Origin: Isoperla grammatica
Taxonomy: Eukaryota; Arthropoda; Insecta; Plecoptera; Perlodidae
Direction of reading: 5' to 3'
DNA: 64,000 nucleotides
Assembly: GCA_945910005.1 (NCBI GenBank)
Contig: OX246741.1
Coordinates: forward strand, 45,433,740 to 45,497,739
Shown here: positions 13,628-25,165 of the stretch, piece by piece
Numbering within the stretch: position 1 is the stretch's first letter
How the letters are laid out: every line of letters starts with the position of its first letter
Translations under genes and position numbers: made by a program
The notes under the pieces: generated by a model
What the model was told of the DNA's origin: nothing
Databases searched by the model: none
The model's input: only the letters and a program-made list of their open reading frames with translations

Positions 13628-14289
13628 TATTTTATTCGTATACTGTTATTGTTTTGTTTACAATGTTTCATATTATCAAACATTTACGTTAACAGAGTAA
13701 TTAATATGAATTTCATAGGTTTAAATAGAAGTAATGTACATGGAAAGAAACTTTATGAAGCCTTGAATATCAATGAATACGTTATTTCGTTCCCAAGTGT
13801 ACTGAAGGGTGTTTTGCATTCGATTGAGACAGAGGAAGATTAACATAAGTGGTATATTTATTTGTATAATACAATACATATATGCATGGTAGACTAATAT
13901 ATATAATAACACAATATGGCGAGGTACAATAAACCTGTGTTTATTCTTCCACCTAACCGTGGTAATTTAAAGATATAGATTGCATAAAATAAAATATACA
14001 GTAATACAAAAATAAAGATAAATAAAGGAAGATTATAAGTAGCATAAATACATTATGCTGAAGCAGATAAACATACAATTTTTTGTTAACTTAAAAAAAA
14101 AAATTTCTTTCGGATTTTTTTTTCTGTTACATACATAAGATGGTAGTAGCATTAAAATATTTTATGCCGATACACAACAGTGGTTCTTGCAAAATATTCA
14201 CTTTAAAAAAATATATATACATACATAATAATACGTGTTCTGGGGTAAAATAGGCGTCACAATATGAATTCATTAATTAAAAACCAACC
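13628..14289. other. AT-rich DNA, no supported gene
   Basis: Starts with TTTTATTTTATTCGTATAC, which together with the preceding short-repeat array resembles a non-LTR retrotransposon tail. No RT-like frame accompanies it. The small opposing frames at 13649-13912 have no known motif. Confidence 0.3.
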
Positions 14290-14790
14290 CCGACTTGGAA
14301 TGGAATGGCCGAACCCAGGTCCTCCTGGATTTTTCAATAAATTCATCCACAAGAGGGCTTCTTGAAAAATTATCCATTTTAAGATTTAGAAGTATATAAT
14401 AAGATATTCTTAGAACTATTAACAAAATAATAATAACATCAACATAAATAGTATTACACAATTGTACACACACAAAAATACACCAGAAAGATTTACAAAC
14501 GTACAAGTATGAAACAAGTAATTAAACAGCTATTCTACAGCGATTAGGGTTTAATAGCAAGAGGTGCAATAATTGACGACAGCCATCGAACCCAGGTCTT
14601 CCTGGATTTCTCAATAAATTCTCCCACAAGGGTTTCTTGAAAAGATATCCATTAATATATTTCTAGGTTAACAATAAGATATACATTGAACTATTAACAA
14701 AATAATAATAATAACATAAACATAGTAAGCCATACACAATTGTACACACACACAAACACATAATAAGGGTTAAATAGATGGGTATGTACA
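14290..14790. repeat. Diverged direct duplication, two units
   Basis: 14297-14500 and 14585-14780 align: CGAACCCAGGTCCTCCTGGA with CGAACCCAGGTCTTCCTGGA, then AATAAATTC, CTTGAAAA, AACTATTAACAAAATAATAA and ACACAATTGTACACACACA. The offset is about 285 bp. The cause (tandem duplication or two insertions of one repeat) is not clear. Confidence 0.7.
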
Positions 14791-15639
14791 GTATAGATTG
14801 TTATTTTAGACTGTAAGCTCAAAGGGACAGTCAAGTAAAAAACCAAAAAAACTACCATTTGTATATGTCCACCCTCAAATATGGGAAACGTGACTAAATA
14901 TACCATACTTTAGATACCATACTTACTAAAAGCAGGTGGTTACAAAATTCAGGAAAACGCGTTTTTTGGGCGTTAGCTACCAAGTAGCAACGAGCAACTT
15001 TTCTCATTGTAATTCCCATTTAAACAAGATGTGGCCTCGAGATAGTAAAACCACCGCTGAAATAGGGCAGTTATCAACAAGGTCTCAATGTGCATCGCTT
15101 CTCTATCAATAATACGCTTCTTAGTACCAACGTGTACTTCTACAAAATGCCTTGCAATCAATATATTTTTTTTACTTATTGTGTAGAAAAATTGCAACCT
15201 GTAATGAGCAGCGCTGTCCACTGTCGCCGAGTGTTTATCGGAGTGGTGGCTGGATCCGTATAACAGATCAGAACCGATACAGCTGTACTACGCTTCAGTA
15301 GAAAAATGAAGCAGAACTGTATAGTGAATCAAGTAAAGTAGCTAAATGTTCAATATTTTCTTCTTAAATTAAAGCAACCTTTATCAGTTTTATTTTACAA
15401 ATTACTGAGTTTCATGTTCTTATGACTCATTGGAGACTTTTTAGTTTTTCACTTGACTATCCCTTTACGAGTTATCTGCCAAACAGGATTTTAAACGATC
15501 AGCACAGAATGTGAAGTGCGGTAAGTTTATAAAAATGTATTTACTTGATATAAAGAACAAGTCTAGAGTATAATAAAGGGTTTCTATGAGAAAACGCCTA
15601 CTTCTTGCCTCTCGATAAGCAGGTTCTGGTTTATCAATG
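14791..15639. other. AT-rich DNA, no supported gene
   Basis: Short minus-strand frames at 14694-14906, 14973-15221 and 15465-15722 show no recognisable domain and have AT-driven composition. Confidence 0.3.
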
Positions 15640-15945
15640 TTCATTATATTAGCCAAAAGCTTTATGTTATAATCTTCTTCCCATATAGTTAAAATGTTCC
15701 TTAATATTTTAGCCGATAGCATTATGTTATATTTCTCTTCCCATATAGTTTATATGTTTTTTATTATTTTATAACCGAGAGCATTATGTAATATTCTTCT
15801 TCGCATATAGTTAATATGTTTTTCATTATTTTAGCCAAGAGCATTATGTTATATTCTTCTACCCATATAGTTAATATGTTTTTCATTATTTTAGCCGAGA
15901 GCATTATGTTATATTCTTCTTCCCATAAAGTTAATATGTCTCGAG
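15640..15945. repeat. Short tandem repeat, about 61-bp units, five copies
   Basis: Each unit contains ATTATGTTATATTCTTCTTC, CCATATAGTTAATATGTTTT and ATTATTTTAGCCGAGAGC. The middle copies are nearly identical and the edges diverged. The frames over it are repeat read-through. Confidence 0.85.
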
Positions 15946-17158
15946 ATAAGTGAGTTTGTGTGTGTGATATAAATGTGTTTTTCTTCTGTTTTTGAGTGCC
16001 TTGCATTATGCTCATTTTGAGTTACGTTATCCTTGTGTTTTCGAAAAGTATTTATGCACATCTATGTGGGTATAGTTTTAAGTGTACTTTCTTGCGGGTA
16101 AATTATAATTGATATATTCTTAAATATTAGCAAAGTTTAAAACTCACGTAAGCTTTCGCGGCCCGAGTCAACTAATGATTAGTAATGTTGTTGACACTTT
16201 TATAAAGACAATTCATGTTTGTGTACATCCACCTATCACTTAAGGTTGTAAGGTTATGTTCTTTGCACAGTAAAACATAGTTTTGTCCGTGGTTTGTTAC
16301 TCACTAATTAAATGAAACGTTGTTGAACTCAATTCGCTCTAGGAGAGAGAGAGTCGTTCACTTTCAAAAAGTCGCCTTTTGCACAAAAATAAGCATGAGC
16401 TAGAATCACTTTTAATATCTTGTTGCTGAGAAGAATTAGAAAACAATTAAAAACATATTTAAAATAAATCTTTTCCTATGTTACAAGGGTAATGAAATTC
16501 GTTTTCGGTTTCAAAATTTGCCTTTTCCAAACATTCGTCTTTTTGAAAACTAGCTTTTTCCATCAACAGCCAATCCCGTGGCCGCATAAGCGTAAGCTGA
16601 TCAACAACTGCACTAACTTATTCCACTAGATCTAGAACCCCACTCCTAACAGAGTTTGCTAATAGTTATTTTGATGTTTAAAATATATTTTGATAATAAA
16701 AAACAATATAATTAACAATGTGAACTACGAATCGGTTAAAACCATCACCACGATTGCGTGAATTTATTATTCTTTTCAAAAATTAAAATAATATAAGAGA
16801 CAAATGTTATTAATTTAAGCGAACAAAATAAATATTTAAATTCATATGATTTAATTAAAATTAATATTAAAAAATAACAACAATGATTGACATAAGTAAT
16901 CCTCATTTTGAAAGTTATAGTTTTAAATCTTGCCTATTAAAGTTACTAGTGGCGTAACTAGCATTTACCAAACATATTTTAAATTTTAGGTAATGCTTAA
17001 ATTAAGATTTCAAAGACAGGCAACAAAACATTTCACAATATTGTAGGTATGCATGCAATTTTTTCATAGTTTCAAACAAAACAAACATTATCAGATTTTA
17101 TGATTTTTCATTGTATATGTAAAGTTGAAAAGGCTACTTTTGTTACTGAACGACTCAT
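15946..17158. other. AT-rich DNA downstream of the NACHT-ankyrin gene
   Basis: Very AT-rich, with no frame or array. It should hold the 3' UTR of the minus-strand gene. No single poly(A) site is chosen beyond the AATAAA overlapping the stop. Confidence 0.35.
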
Positions 17159-17159
17159 T

Positions 17160-20100
17160 TTATTCACTTAATTCGCAAAAAGGCGAAGTTTTATCTTCTT
17201 TGTTACAGCCTTTTATGTCCCCGCCCTTAGATATGAGGTATTCTTTGAGACAAATGTTATCTCTTCTACAAGCATAATCTAAGGCAGAACAAACACTGAG
17301 GTCTTTTTTGTTAATGTAGTCAGATAAAGGTTTACCCTCCAGCATTACAACGAGAGACCTAACGGCGGTCACACTTGCATATCTGTAGTCACACAGGAAA
17401 TGAAGCGGTGTTTTATCTTTGTTTGTACGAGCCTGTATGTCCCCGCCATTAGTTATGAGGATTTTTATTACATCAGTTTTACCGAATTTACAAGCATAAT
17501 GTAAGGCTGACCAACCATTGGCGTCTTGGGTGTTAATGTAGTCAGATAAAGGTTTGCCATCCAGCATTAGAACGAGAGACCCAATGGCATCCACACTTCC
17601 ACAAATGTTCGTACACAGGATATGAAGCGAAGTTTGATCGTTCTTTGTACGAGCCTGTATGTCCCCGCCATTAGTTATGAGGAGTTTAATTACATCAGTG
17701 TCACCAACGTAACATGCATAATGTAAGGCAGAACAACCACTGGAGTCTTGTGTGTTAATGTAGTCAGATAAGGGTTTGCCCTCCAGCATTACAACGAGAG
17801 ACCTAATGGCATCCACACTTCCACAAATGTGCTCACACAGGATATGAAGCGAAGTTTGATCGTGTTTTGTACGAGCCTGTATGTCCCCGCCATTAGTTAT
17901 GAGGAGTTTAATTACATCAGTTTTACCGAATTTACAAGCATAATGTAAGGCCGACCAACCATCGGAGTCTTGGGTGTTAATGTATTCAGATAAAGGTTTG
18001 TCCTTCAACCTCACAAAGAGAGACGTAACGGCATTCACACTTGCACAATTGTAGTAACACATAATATAAAGCAGAGTTTGATCGTTCTTTGTACGAGCCT
18101 GTATGTCCCCGCCCTTAGAAATGAGGAGTACCATTACCTCAGTGTTACCGTATTTTTTACAAGCATACTGTAAGGCCGACCAACCATTGGAGTCTTGTAT
18201 CATAATGTAGTCAGATAAAGGTTTGCCTTTCAGCCTTACAGTGAGAGCCTTAACGGTATCCACACTGGCATTGTTAGTCATACTCAGTATATGGAGCGGT
18301 GTTTGATTGTTGTTTGTACGAGCGTGTATGTCTCCACCTTTGGATACGAGAAGAGTTATGACTTGTTCGATGTTATTAGTCATCTTAACAGCGAGGTGTA
18401 GGGTAGAATTACCCTTAGAGTCGCGTGCGTTGATGTATTTAGAAACCGTATTGATAACACGCTCACAAGATGAAACCCCGGGTGGACTAGAAGTCGATAC
18501 CTCGAACGATGATGGAGATTGCGTGTTGATTCTGAGAATGAGTGCTTCCATATTTTCGATGAGACGTTGAGCGTCTTTATCCATTCCGCGTCGATATGCA
18601 TTGTGTAACAAGGTACAATATGTACTACGTTCATCATATTTTTTGCCAACACGAAACAGAAATTCCATTTCTGATTTCATTTTGTTGATATCTTGTTTGT
18701 TACGATCTTTTGCCAGCTGCTCGTATAAGACTTCGAAGTCTTGCCAGGACTCACTGTGGCTGGCGTACTCCAGCGCACTCAAGCCCAATACTTTGTCGTC
18801 CTGGTAAAATGTCGCCCCGTGCTTCAATAGAACCTGCACCATGCTTAGCATGTTAGTGCGTATACTAGCGTGGCCGACAGCCGCTGCCAGATGCAATGCG
18901 GTCCGACCGCCCAGGTCTGTGACGTTGACTACTTCCTTTCCTGCAGACAACAATGACTTCACCGTCTCTAGATCCTGGTTGACCACAGCCGTGATCAGTT
19001 TAGTTTCTCTTGCAAGCATCAGGTCCAAAATTCGGCGAATCAATTTGAATTCGTCAGTAAACAAGTTTTTTCGAAGGAAAGCTTGGTTGTCTGCGTAATT
19101 CTGAGATAACCATAGTGCTGCGAAATATTCCGCGAAGGCTCTGTGTAAGAAGATTGGTTTACTATTTACAATGTTTGTAATAATACCGCCCTTGTATACA
19201 TTGTTGCGAATGTCGTCCAGTATCTCCACTTGTTGCGCTTTGATTTTTAGACTGTTGTGTAACTCGTCAACGTCGAACAGAAGCATCGTGGAAGCCAGCA
19301 TAAGGCTTTCGGAAAAGTTGTTCAAAGCAATTTTTTTTTGATAGTTATTATTATATAGTTTGCTCAAACCTATTTTATCTAAATAAAATTTAAATTTCTT
19401 GGACACAACCTTTTCAAACACTGTGACAAAATCGAGTTTGTCAGGTATATCAGCTAATGTTTTTTGTTCTTTGAAGTAATCCGAGTAGATCTCTGCTACC
19501 ATCATTGTCAAAAGTGGAGTTCCCATGAAATCTCTGCCAATCTCATCTAAAGAACGCGCTATTAAATTTATCAGTTTGTTTACAAGTTCTTCCGGTTGAT
19601 AGTTTGTTGTTGAGGTTGATATATCTTTTGTCAGATAATTCCTTAAGAGTATTCTTTGATCTTCTTCACTGAATTTTCTTATAGTAAAAGTGAGCGTTTG
19701 TAAGTGTGTTTCCAGGCGGTGTTTAAGTGCGTTCCGTGATGTTATGTAAATTTTGCATGTTGTAGTTTTGAGTAAGCTAGTGACTAAGGACATAGCGTTT
19801 TTTGTGTAATTCGGCGCTACCTCGTCCATCCCGTCGAGAAGCACAACGCACTTTCCCTTCCCCATCATGAATCGAAACAAACAACACTCCATTTTAGACT
19901 CGCTGATGTTAACAGCCAATGACAAAAACTTGACAGCGTCATCATCATCACTAAACTGGTCCAACTTGTCGATGTGATCCTTCAGGTCGACTCGGATGAC
20001 CCAGTGCGTAGGATGGGCCTTCTTGGTCTCCCAGGCGAGGTGAGTGACGAATGTACTCTTTCCCATTCCAGCCTCGGCACAGATGATAATCACTCTACCC

Positions 20101-21983
20101 TCCAGGTCGAGTTCGGTGCCGGGGTTGTACGGGGTCGGATTGTCTTGTATTATGAATTCGTTGATAATATCGACGCTGCCTTTAGTGGTCAACCACTCGA
20201 GATTTCCATCGGAACACATCCTCAGCTCATGCAAGTTACCTTCCTGTTCAACCGCATTCCTGATATCCTCGTTGGTAAATTCCGATCCTACCACGAAGTG
20301 GCGAAAACGAGAGTCCCTACTGAAGTCTGTAAAATAAGCAACCTTTGCCTCTGCAGGTACTAATTTCTGCAATTCCTGCTCCGTTATGTTACGAACGAAG
20401 TACTTATCAGAGTTATTTTCTTTAAGAATGTCTTTGTTTAACCGCGTTCGCCTCTCCATAGTTCGAGGAATGTAGAAGGGAATTGGCTCGTCGAGTGAAA
20501 GTCCAAGCAACACGGGTCTTGTAGTGAAGCATTTCTGAACTAAATCGTCATTGAAAACATCAGAAACTAAATCAGTTTCCTTCAGCAGGTCCCTCATTTT
20601 AACTAATTTATCTTGGAATTTAACGTCCGTGTTCTCCAACCATTCTTGACATTCGGTGTCCAGGTGTGATATCGTAATCGTGTCTTGAATCCCACCACAC
20701 TCAACAGATTTAGGCATACATTTCTTTAGATTTACTGTGAATGCGTCATTTATAGCAGACACAATGATAATTTTTTGTTGACAGTCATCCTCGAATTGTT
20801 GTTTTAAAGTCGTGCACATTGCTTGATGCTCATCACTGGAGTTACTGACGATCACCAGCCTCTTGTTATTATATTTTCTCCACGCCAAAAACCGTTTATT
20901 GGGTACTGTCAATAAAGAATCCAAATCAAGTACTATTGTGTAATGGTCATTGACTTTCTGAAACGACTTCACGAGTTTTGTGCAACATAGACTTATGCAC
21001 GATGGCGAGGGACTAATATGCACAAGGCCATACTTATCAATGTTTTTTATATAGAAGAGATGATCATTCTGAAATGATATGCGGTTTAAATAGAATCGTT
21101 CTCGACTTTGCCTTTCGAGTGAGGTCATTTGGAATTCATTCAATATTTGATCCACTAGGTCGCTGTCTTTAGTTAAACTCTCCTCACTCTCATCCCACCA
21201 TTTACTGATTGAGTCTATGTATCTGTGACATAATTGGTCAATATCTGGGTTAACCGTTGGATAACACATCAACAGTTCACTATTGATAAGGTCTTTTATT
21301 TGGTCCAAGGAGTCTTGCCCAGTAAACAATATGCAGGCATCCATAAATTCTTTGACTTCCTCAACGTCTTCGTGCTTACTCGTCAGATGTTCAAAGATAT
21401 CTTTGTCGCATTTTTCTTTGTAATTAAATCTAAATATTAACCCTGTTTTTAGGTTAGACTCGAACAAGGGGTGTATTTTACTACTGTCGAAAGGTTCCAT
21501 GCGCTCCTCAACTCTGTTGGACAAACCCTTATGAGTTTGCGCGTTTGTGTACAAACAAAATGTACTGTCTTGTATTGTACAGCCTTCGAATAAGGATTGA
21601 CTAGAATCGGTTTTTAAAAGATCCTTTACTACAACGTACGATTCTACGTATTTTGTTAAGGAGAAGCCTTGTTTTTTACCTTCACTCTTTAGATGATTAA
21701 TACCAAGCGTGGCAGACTCCTTGTGCTTTAACTGTATAAAGCACGTCTGCCACACCTGGGGATTGTCCTCAGTCTTATACTTTACAAACACGTCGTCCCA
21801 GGCCCCAACCTTGTCCACATTTGATGCCAGGTGGAACTCGGTGACGATCTTGCTGTTCTTGAGACGCAAGAATAGTAAAGCGAGGAATCTTATTTCTAAC
21901 TGTGTGCCTGATTCTGTTGCGCGACTCCTCGTCTTATTGTAGGTGATCGGGGTTGAGGCGGCGACGCTAGAAAATGAAACCAT
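17160..21983 (-). CDS. NACHT NTPase with N-terminal nuclease-like domain and ankyrin repeats
   Basis: An uninterrupted 1607-residue frame, so effectively a single exon. Residues 24-125 look like a PD-(D/E)XK-type domain: E30, then GAWDD (D63, D64), then QLK (Q84, K86), the E-D-QxK spacing of DUF4297/Mrr-like nucleases. The NACHT module has Walker A AEAGMGKST (636-644), Walker B VVLLDGMDE (713-721) and an ITSR sensor (747-750). FLHRAFAEYFAALWL (945-959) is the usual helical element at the module's end. Ankyrin repeats run from about 1010 to the C terminus; the last five units are about 74 residues each and near-identical (KPLSDYINTQD, SALHYAC, LLITNGGDIQAR). An in-frame TGA lies 12 bases before the ATG, which fixes the start. 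AATAAA overlaps the stop. By family logic this is a STAND-type sensor/effector, probably intracellular and defence-related; that is inference. It could be a recent, silent gene copy. Confidence 0.9.
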   Translation of the reverse strand: MVSFSSVAASTPITYNKTRSRATESGTQLEIRFLALLFLRLKNSKIVTEFHLASNVDKVGAWDDVFVKYKTEDNPQVWQTCFIQLKHKESATLGINHLKSEGKKQGFSLTKYVESYVVVKDLLKTDSSQSLFEGCTIQDSTFCLYTNAQTHKGLSNRVEERMEPFDSSKIHPLFESNLKTGLIFRFNYKEKCDKDIFEHLTSKHEDVEEVKEFMDACILFTGQDSLDQIKDLINSELLMCYPTVNPDIDQLCHRYIDSISKWWDESEESLTKDSDLVDQILNEFQMTSLERQSRERFYLNRISFQNDHLFYIKNIDKYGLVHISPSPSCISLCCTKLVKSFQKVNDHYTIVLDLDSLLTVPNKRFLAWRKYNNKRLVIVSNSSDEHQAMCTTLKQQFEDDCQQKIIIVSAINDAFTVNLKKCMPKSVECGGIQDTITISHLDTECQEWLENTDVKFQDKLVKMRDLLKETDLVSDVFNDDLVQKCFTTRPVLLGLSLDEPIPFYIPRTMERRTRLNKDILKENNSDKYFVRNITEQELQKLVPAEAKVAYFTDFSRDSRFRHFVVGSEFTNEDIRNAVEQEGNLHELRMCSDGNLEWLTTKGSVDIINEFIIQDNPTPYNPGTELDLEGRVIIICAEAGMGKSTFVTHLAWETKKAHPTHWVIRVDLKDHIDKLDQFSDDDDAVKFLSLAVNISESKMECCLFRFMMGKGKCVVLLDGMDEVAPNYTKNAMSLVTSLLKTTTCKIYITSRNALKHRLETHLQTLTFTIRKFSEEDQRILLRNYLTKDISTSTTNYQPEELVNKLINLIARSLDEIGRDFMGTPLLTMMVAEIYSDYFKEQKTLADIPDKLDFVTVFEKVVSKKFKFYLDKIGLSKLYNNNYQKKIALNNFSESLMLASTMLLFDVDELHNSLKIKAQQVEILDDIRNNVYKGGIITNIVNSKPIFLHRAFAEYFAALWLSQNYADNQAFLRKNLFTDEFKLIRRILDLMLARETKLITAVVNQDLETVKSLLSAGKEVVNVTDLGGRTALHLAAAVGHASIRTNMLSMVQVLLKHGATFYQDDKVLGLSALEYASHSESWQDFEVLYEQLAKDRNKQDINKMKSEMEFLFRVGKKYDERSTYCTLLHNAYRRGMDKDAQRLIENMEALILRINTQSPSSFEVSTSSPPGVSSCERVINTVSKYINARDSKGNSTLHLAVKMTNNIEQVITLLVSKGGDIHARTNNNQTPLHILSMTNNASVDTVKALTVRLKGKPLSDYIMIQDSNGWSALQYACKKYGNTEVMVLLISKGGDIQARTKNDQTLLYIMCYYNCASVNAVTSLFVRLKDKPLSEYINTQDSDGWSALHYACKFGKTDVIKLLITNGGDIQARTKHDQTSLHILCEHICGSVDAIRSLVVMLEGKPLSDYINTQDSSGCSALHYACYVGDTDVIKLLITNGGDIQARTKNDQTSLHILCTNICGSVDAIGSLVLMLDGKPLSDYINTQDANGWSALHYACKFGKTDVIKILITNGGDIQARTNKDKTPLHFLCDYRYASVTAVRSLVVMLEGKPLSDYINKKDLSVCSALDYACRRDNICLKEYLISKGGDIKGCNKEDKTSPFCELSE

Positions 21984-22988
21984 AAACTTTAGTCACTTTT
22001 ACGCGCAGTTTAATGGGCGCTGACATCTTTGACGTCCGCCATTATAACCATTCTACCAAATACCTTACTAAAATAATACGAGAAGCTCCCGTCGATTTCT
22101 GGCGACAGCCTGGCCTAGCGGCTTGACGTAAGTACTTGGTGAATTATCGACGCGATGAAGTTCACTCGCTGTGCCGGCTTCTTTTATCGACTAAATTACG
22201 ACACCAGCTGGCTGGCTACGGCTATGTTACGCACATTGTATGACTGCTGGACCCAACGAGTATAGAATAAGGTTTGGATCCCTATTATGTAACTGTTTTA
22301 TGAAAATTGATTCGGGCCGCTATGGGTCTAAAGTGGGCGAGAGCGATTATGTACTTTTTTATGCCCGATACCGCCAAATTTGTATTGGCCTAAATATCCC
22401 CTCCCCCTAAAGGTCGTATGTCTAGGCCTAGACCTTCACAGCATAAACCCTACTCATATGTACACATAGTGGCAGCAGAATACTTGGCCTAGGATGTTTT
22501 AAAACAACACTGACCAACGTTTTCGGTCGTTGGAATTTTGAGGTTATAAACAAAAACAAAAGACGGTCACAAAATCGCCATTCAGAATGGAATATACTTC
22601 ACTGGCAAAACTGTCAATGATTATTGATAAAACGTAAAGAATAAACAGTGCACATTTTAATATGTTGGCTGAATCATACCCGACTACCAGAAAAACCTTC
22701 ATTCACATGTTGGTTTTATAAGAGATTATCTACAAACTTCATGTACGCGATATTATTCTATTAATTTCCACCCCACTTTGATTTGAATCGCGCGCGTTTT
22801 GTGAAGTCAAGCCGCCAGGTTCGCTGCAGAGCTGTGTCGCCATGCGCTCAATGTAAAATGGGTTCAGTTTCCTGTATTATTTTAGTAAGGTATTTGATTC
22901 TACTTTCTCATTGCACAGTAATCTCGACGGGTCAATTCGCGATAGAATCTCAGTTTGAACCGACGTTTAAGAAGGCTATGTCTCAATG
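21984..22988. other. Upstream region of the NACHT-ankyrin gene
   Basis: Contains the 5' flank of the minus-strand gene. No clear TATA box at the expected distance. The 69-codon frame at 22783-22992 has no known content. Confidence 0.35.
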
Positions 22989-23184
22989 TTAAGGCTGGTC
23001 CAAACAGATTTTTAAGACATACGATTTAAGGTTTAACGCGTAGTCATAAAGTTGGATCATAGGAAACACGTACTGGCGTTCACACAAAGATTTAGTTTTA
23101 AACATTGTTTTCATTGTTGTTTTTAAAACAACGTCTTTAAACCTTGTGCATTATGTCTTTAAAATCTTTGTGGACCAGCCTTAA
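22989..23184. mobile_element. piggyBac-type MITE, copy 1 (TTAA flanks)
   Basis: The ends are TTAAGGCTGGTCCA and TGGACCAGCCTTAA, with inverted symmetry continuing through AGATTTTTAAGACAT. TTAA at both borders fits a piggyBac-like target. The interior (TACGATTTAAGGTTTAAC, GGAAACACGTACTGGCGTTC) recurs inverted at 34889-35055. No transposase. Confidence 0.8.
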
Positions 23185-23619
23185 CCCGTCAAAATTTTAG
23201 AAATTACAAATTGTATTCCAGATGGCTTTGTGTTCAATAATGGTTGCAATGGCAGTCGGAAGTTAAAAGAGGGCGAACATATAATGCCTTATATAAAGAT
23301 AATATCAAAAATCAGATAAAAAGCTAATCAGTAAATAAAAAAATAATGTGTAACTAATTGGCTGTTTTCCAAAAATCCTCGGATGATAACATTTGGAAAA
23401 TTTAAATCCCCGTTCTGGGTTTCATATAATAATTGCTTCATAAATTTAAAGATATTCATTTTTAATGTTGTTATTCTTACAATAGACAATGTCAGATTTC
23501 TAATGTGGACATTTGCAAAAAAAAAAAAGATAAAAAATATTACTTAGAAAGAAGTGTACATCAAGAGATTTTAAATCTGTGTGAGGTCGTGAAAGAAGCG
23601 ACACGAGCAACAACAACCA
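23185..23619. other. Intergenic DNA, no supported feature
   Basis: AT-rich, with a poly(A) run near 23518. Nothing coding. Confidence 0.3.
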
Positions 23620-25165
23620 CTACTCACCCCTGTGTTGTGGCCGCCATGTTTGATGCCGGGAGGGGCGAACAACAACAACCACTACTCACCCCTGTGTTGT
23701 GGCCGCCGTGTTTGATGCCAATAGGGGCAAACAACAACAAACACTACTCACCCATGTGTTGTGGCCGCCATGTTTGATGCCGGGAGGGGCGAACAACAAC
23801 AACCACTACTCACCCATGTGTTGTGGCCGCCATGTTTGATGCCAAGAGGGGCAAACAACAACAAACACTACTCACCCATGTGTTGTGGCCGCCATGTTTG
23901 ATGCCGGGAGGGGTGAACAACAACAACCACTACTCACCCATGTGTTGTGGCCGCCATGTTTAATGACCCATGTATTGTGGCCGCCATGTTTGATGCCGGG
24001 AGGGGTGAACAACAACAACCACTACTCACCCATGTGTTGTGGCCGCCGTGTTTGATGCCAAGAGGGGCAAACAACAACAAACACTACTCACCCCTGTGTT
24101 GTGGCCGCCGTGTTTGATGCCAATAGGGGCAAACAACAACAAACACTACTCACCCATGTGTTGTGGCCGCCATGTTTGATGCCAAGAGGGGCAAACAACA
24201 ACAAACACTACTCACCCATGTGTTGTGGCCGCCATGTTTGATGCCGGGAGGGGTGAACAACAACAACCACTACTCACCCATGTGTTGTGGCCGCCGTGTT
24301 TGATGCCAAGAGGGGCAAACAACAACAAACACTACTCACCCATGTGTTGTGGCCGCCGTGTTTGATGCCAAGAGGGGCAAACAACAACAAACACTACTCA
24401 CCCATGTGTTGTGGCCGCCATGTTTGATGCCGGGAGGGTTGAACAACAACAACCACTACTCACCCCTGTGTTGTGGCCGCCGTGTTTGATGCCAAGAGGG
24501 GCAAACAACAACAAACACTACTCACCCATGTGTTGTGGCCGCCATGTTTGATGCCGGGAGGGCTGAACAACAACAACCACTACTCACCCATGTGTTGTGG
24601 CCGCCATGTTTGATGCCGGGAGGGGCGAACAACAACAACCACTACTCACCCATGTGTTGTGGCCGCCATGTTTGATGCCGGGAGGGGCGAACAACAACAA
24701 CCACTACTCACCCACGTGTTGTGGCCGCCATGTTTGATGCCGGGAGAGGCGAACAACAACAACCACTACTCACCCATGTGTTGTGGCCGCCATGTTTGAT
24801 GCCGGGAGGGGCGAACAACAACAACCACTAATCACCCCTGTGTTGAGGCCGCCATGTTTGATGCCGGGAGAGGCAAACAACAACAACCACTACCCAACCC
24901 TGTGTTGTGGCCATCATGTGTTATGCCGGGAGAGGCGAACAACAACAACAACTACTCACCCATGTGTTGTGGCCGCCATGTTTGATGCCGGGAGGGCTGA
25001 ACAACAACAACCACTACTCACCCATGTGTTGTGGCCGCCATGTTTGATGCCGGGCGGGCTGAACAACAACAACCACTACTCACCCAAGTGTTGTGGCCGC
25101 CATGTTTGATGCCGGGAGGGCTGGACAACAACAACCACTACTCACCCTTGTGTTGTGGCCGCCAT
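23620..25165. repeat. 62-bp minisatellite array, about 25 units
   Basis: The unit contains TGTGTTGTGGCCGCCATGTT, TGATGCCGGGAGGGGCGAAC and AACAACAACCACTACTCACC. Two main variants alternate: GCCGGGAGGGGCGAAC and GCCAAGAGGGGCAAAC. Its first 25 bp equal the core of the adjoining 30-bp unit. Confidence 0.95.
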
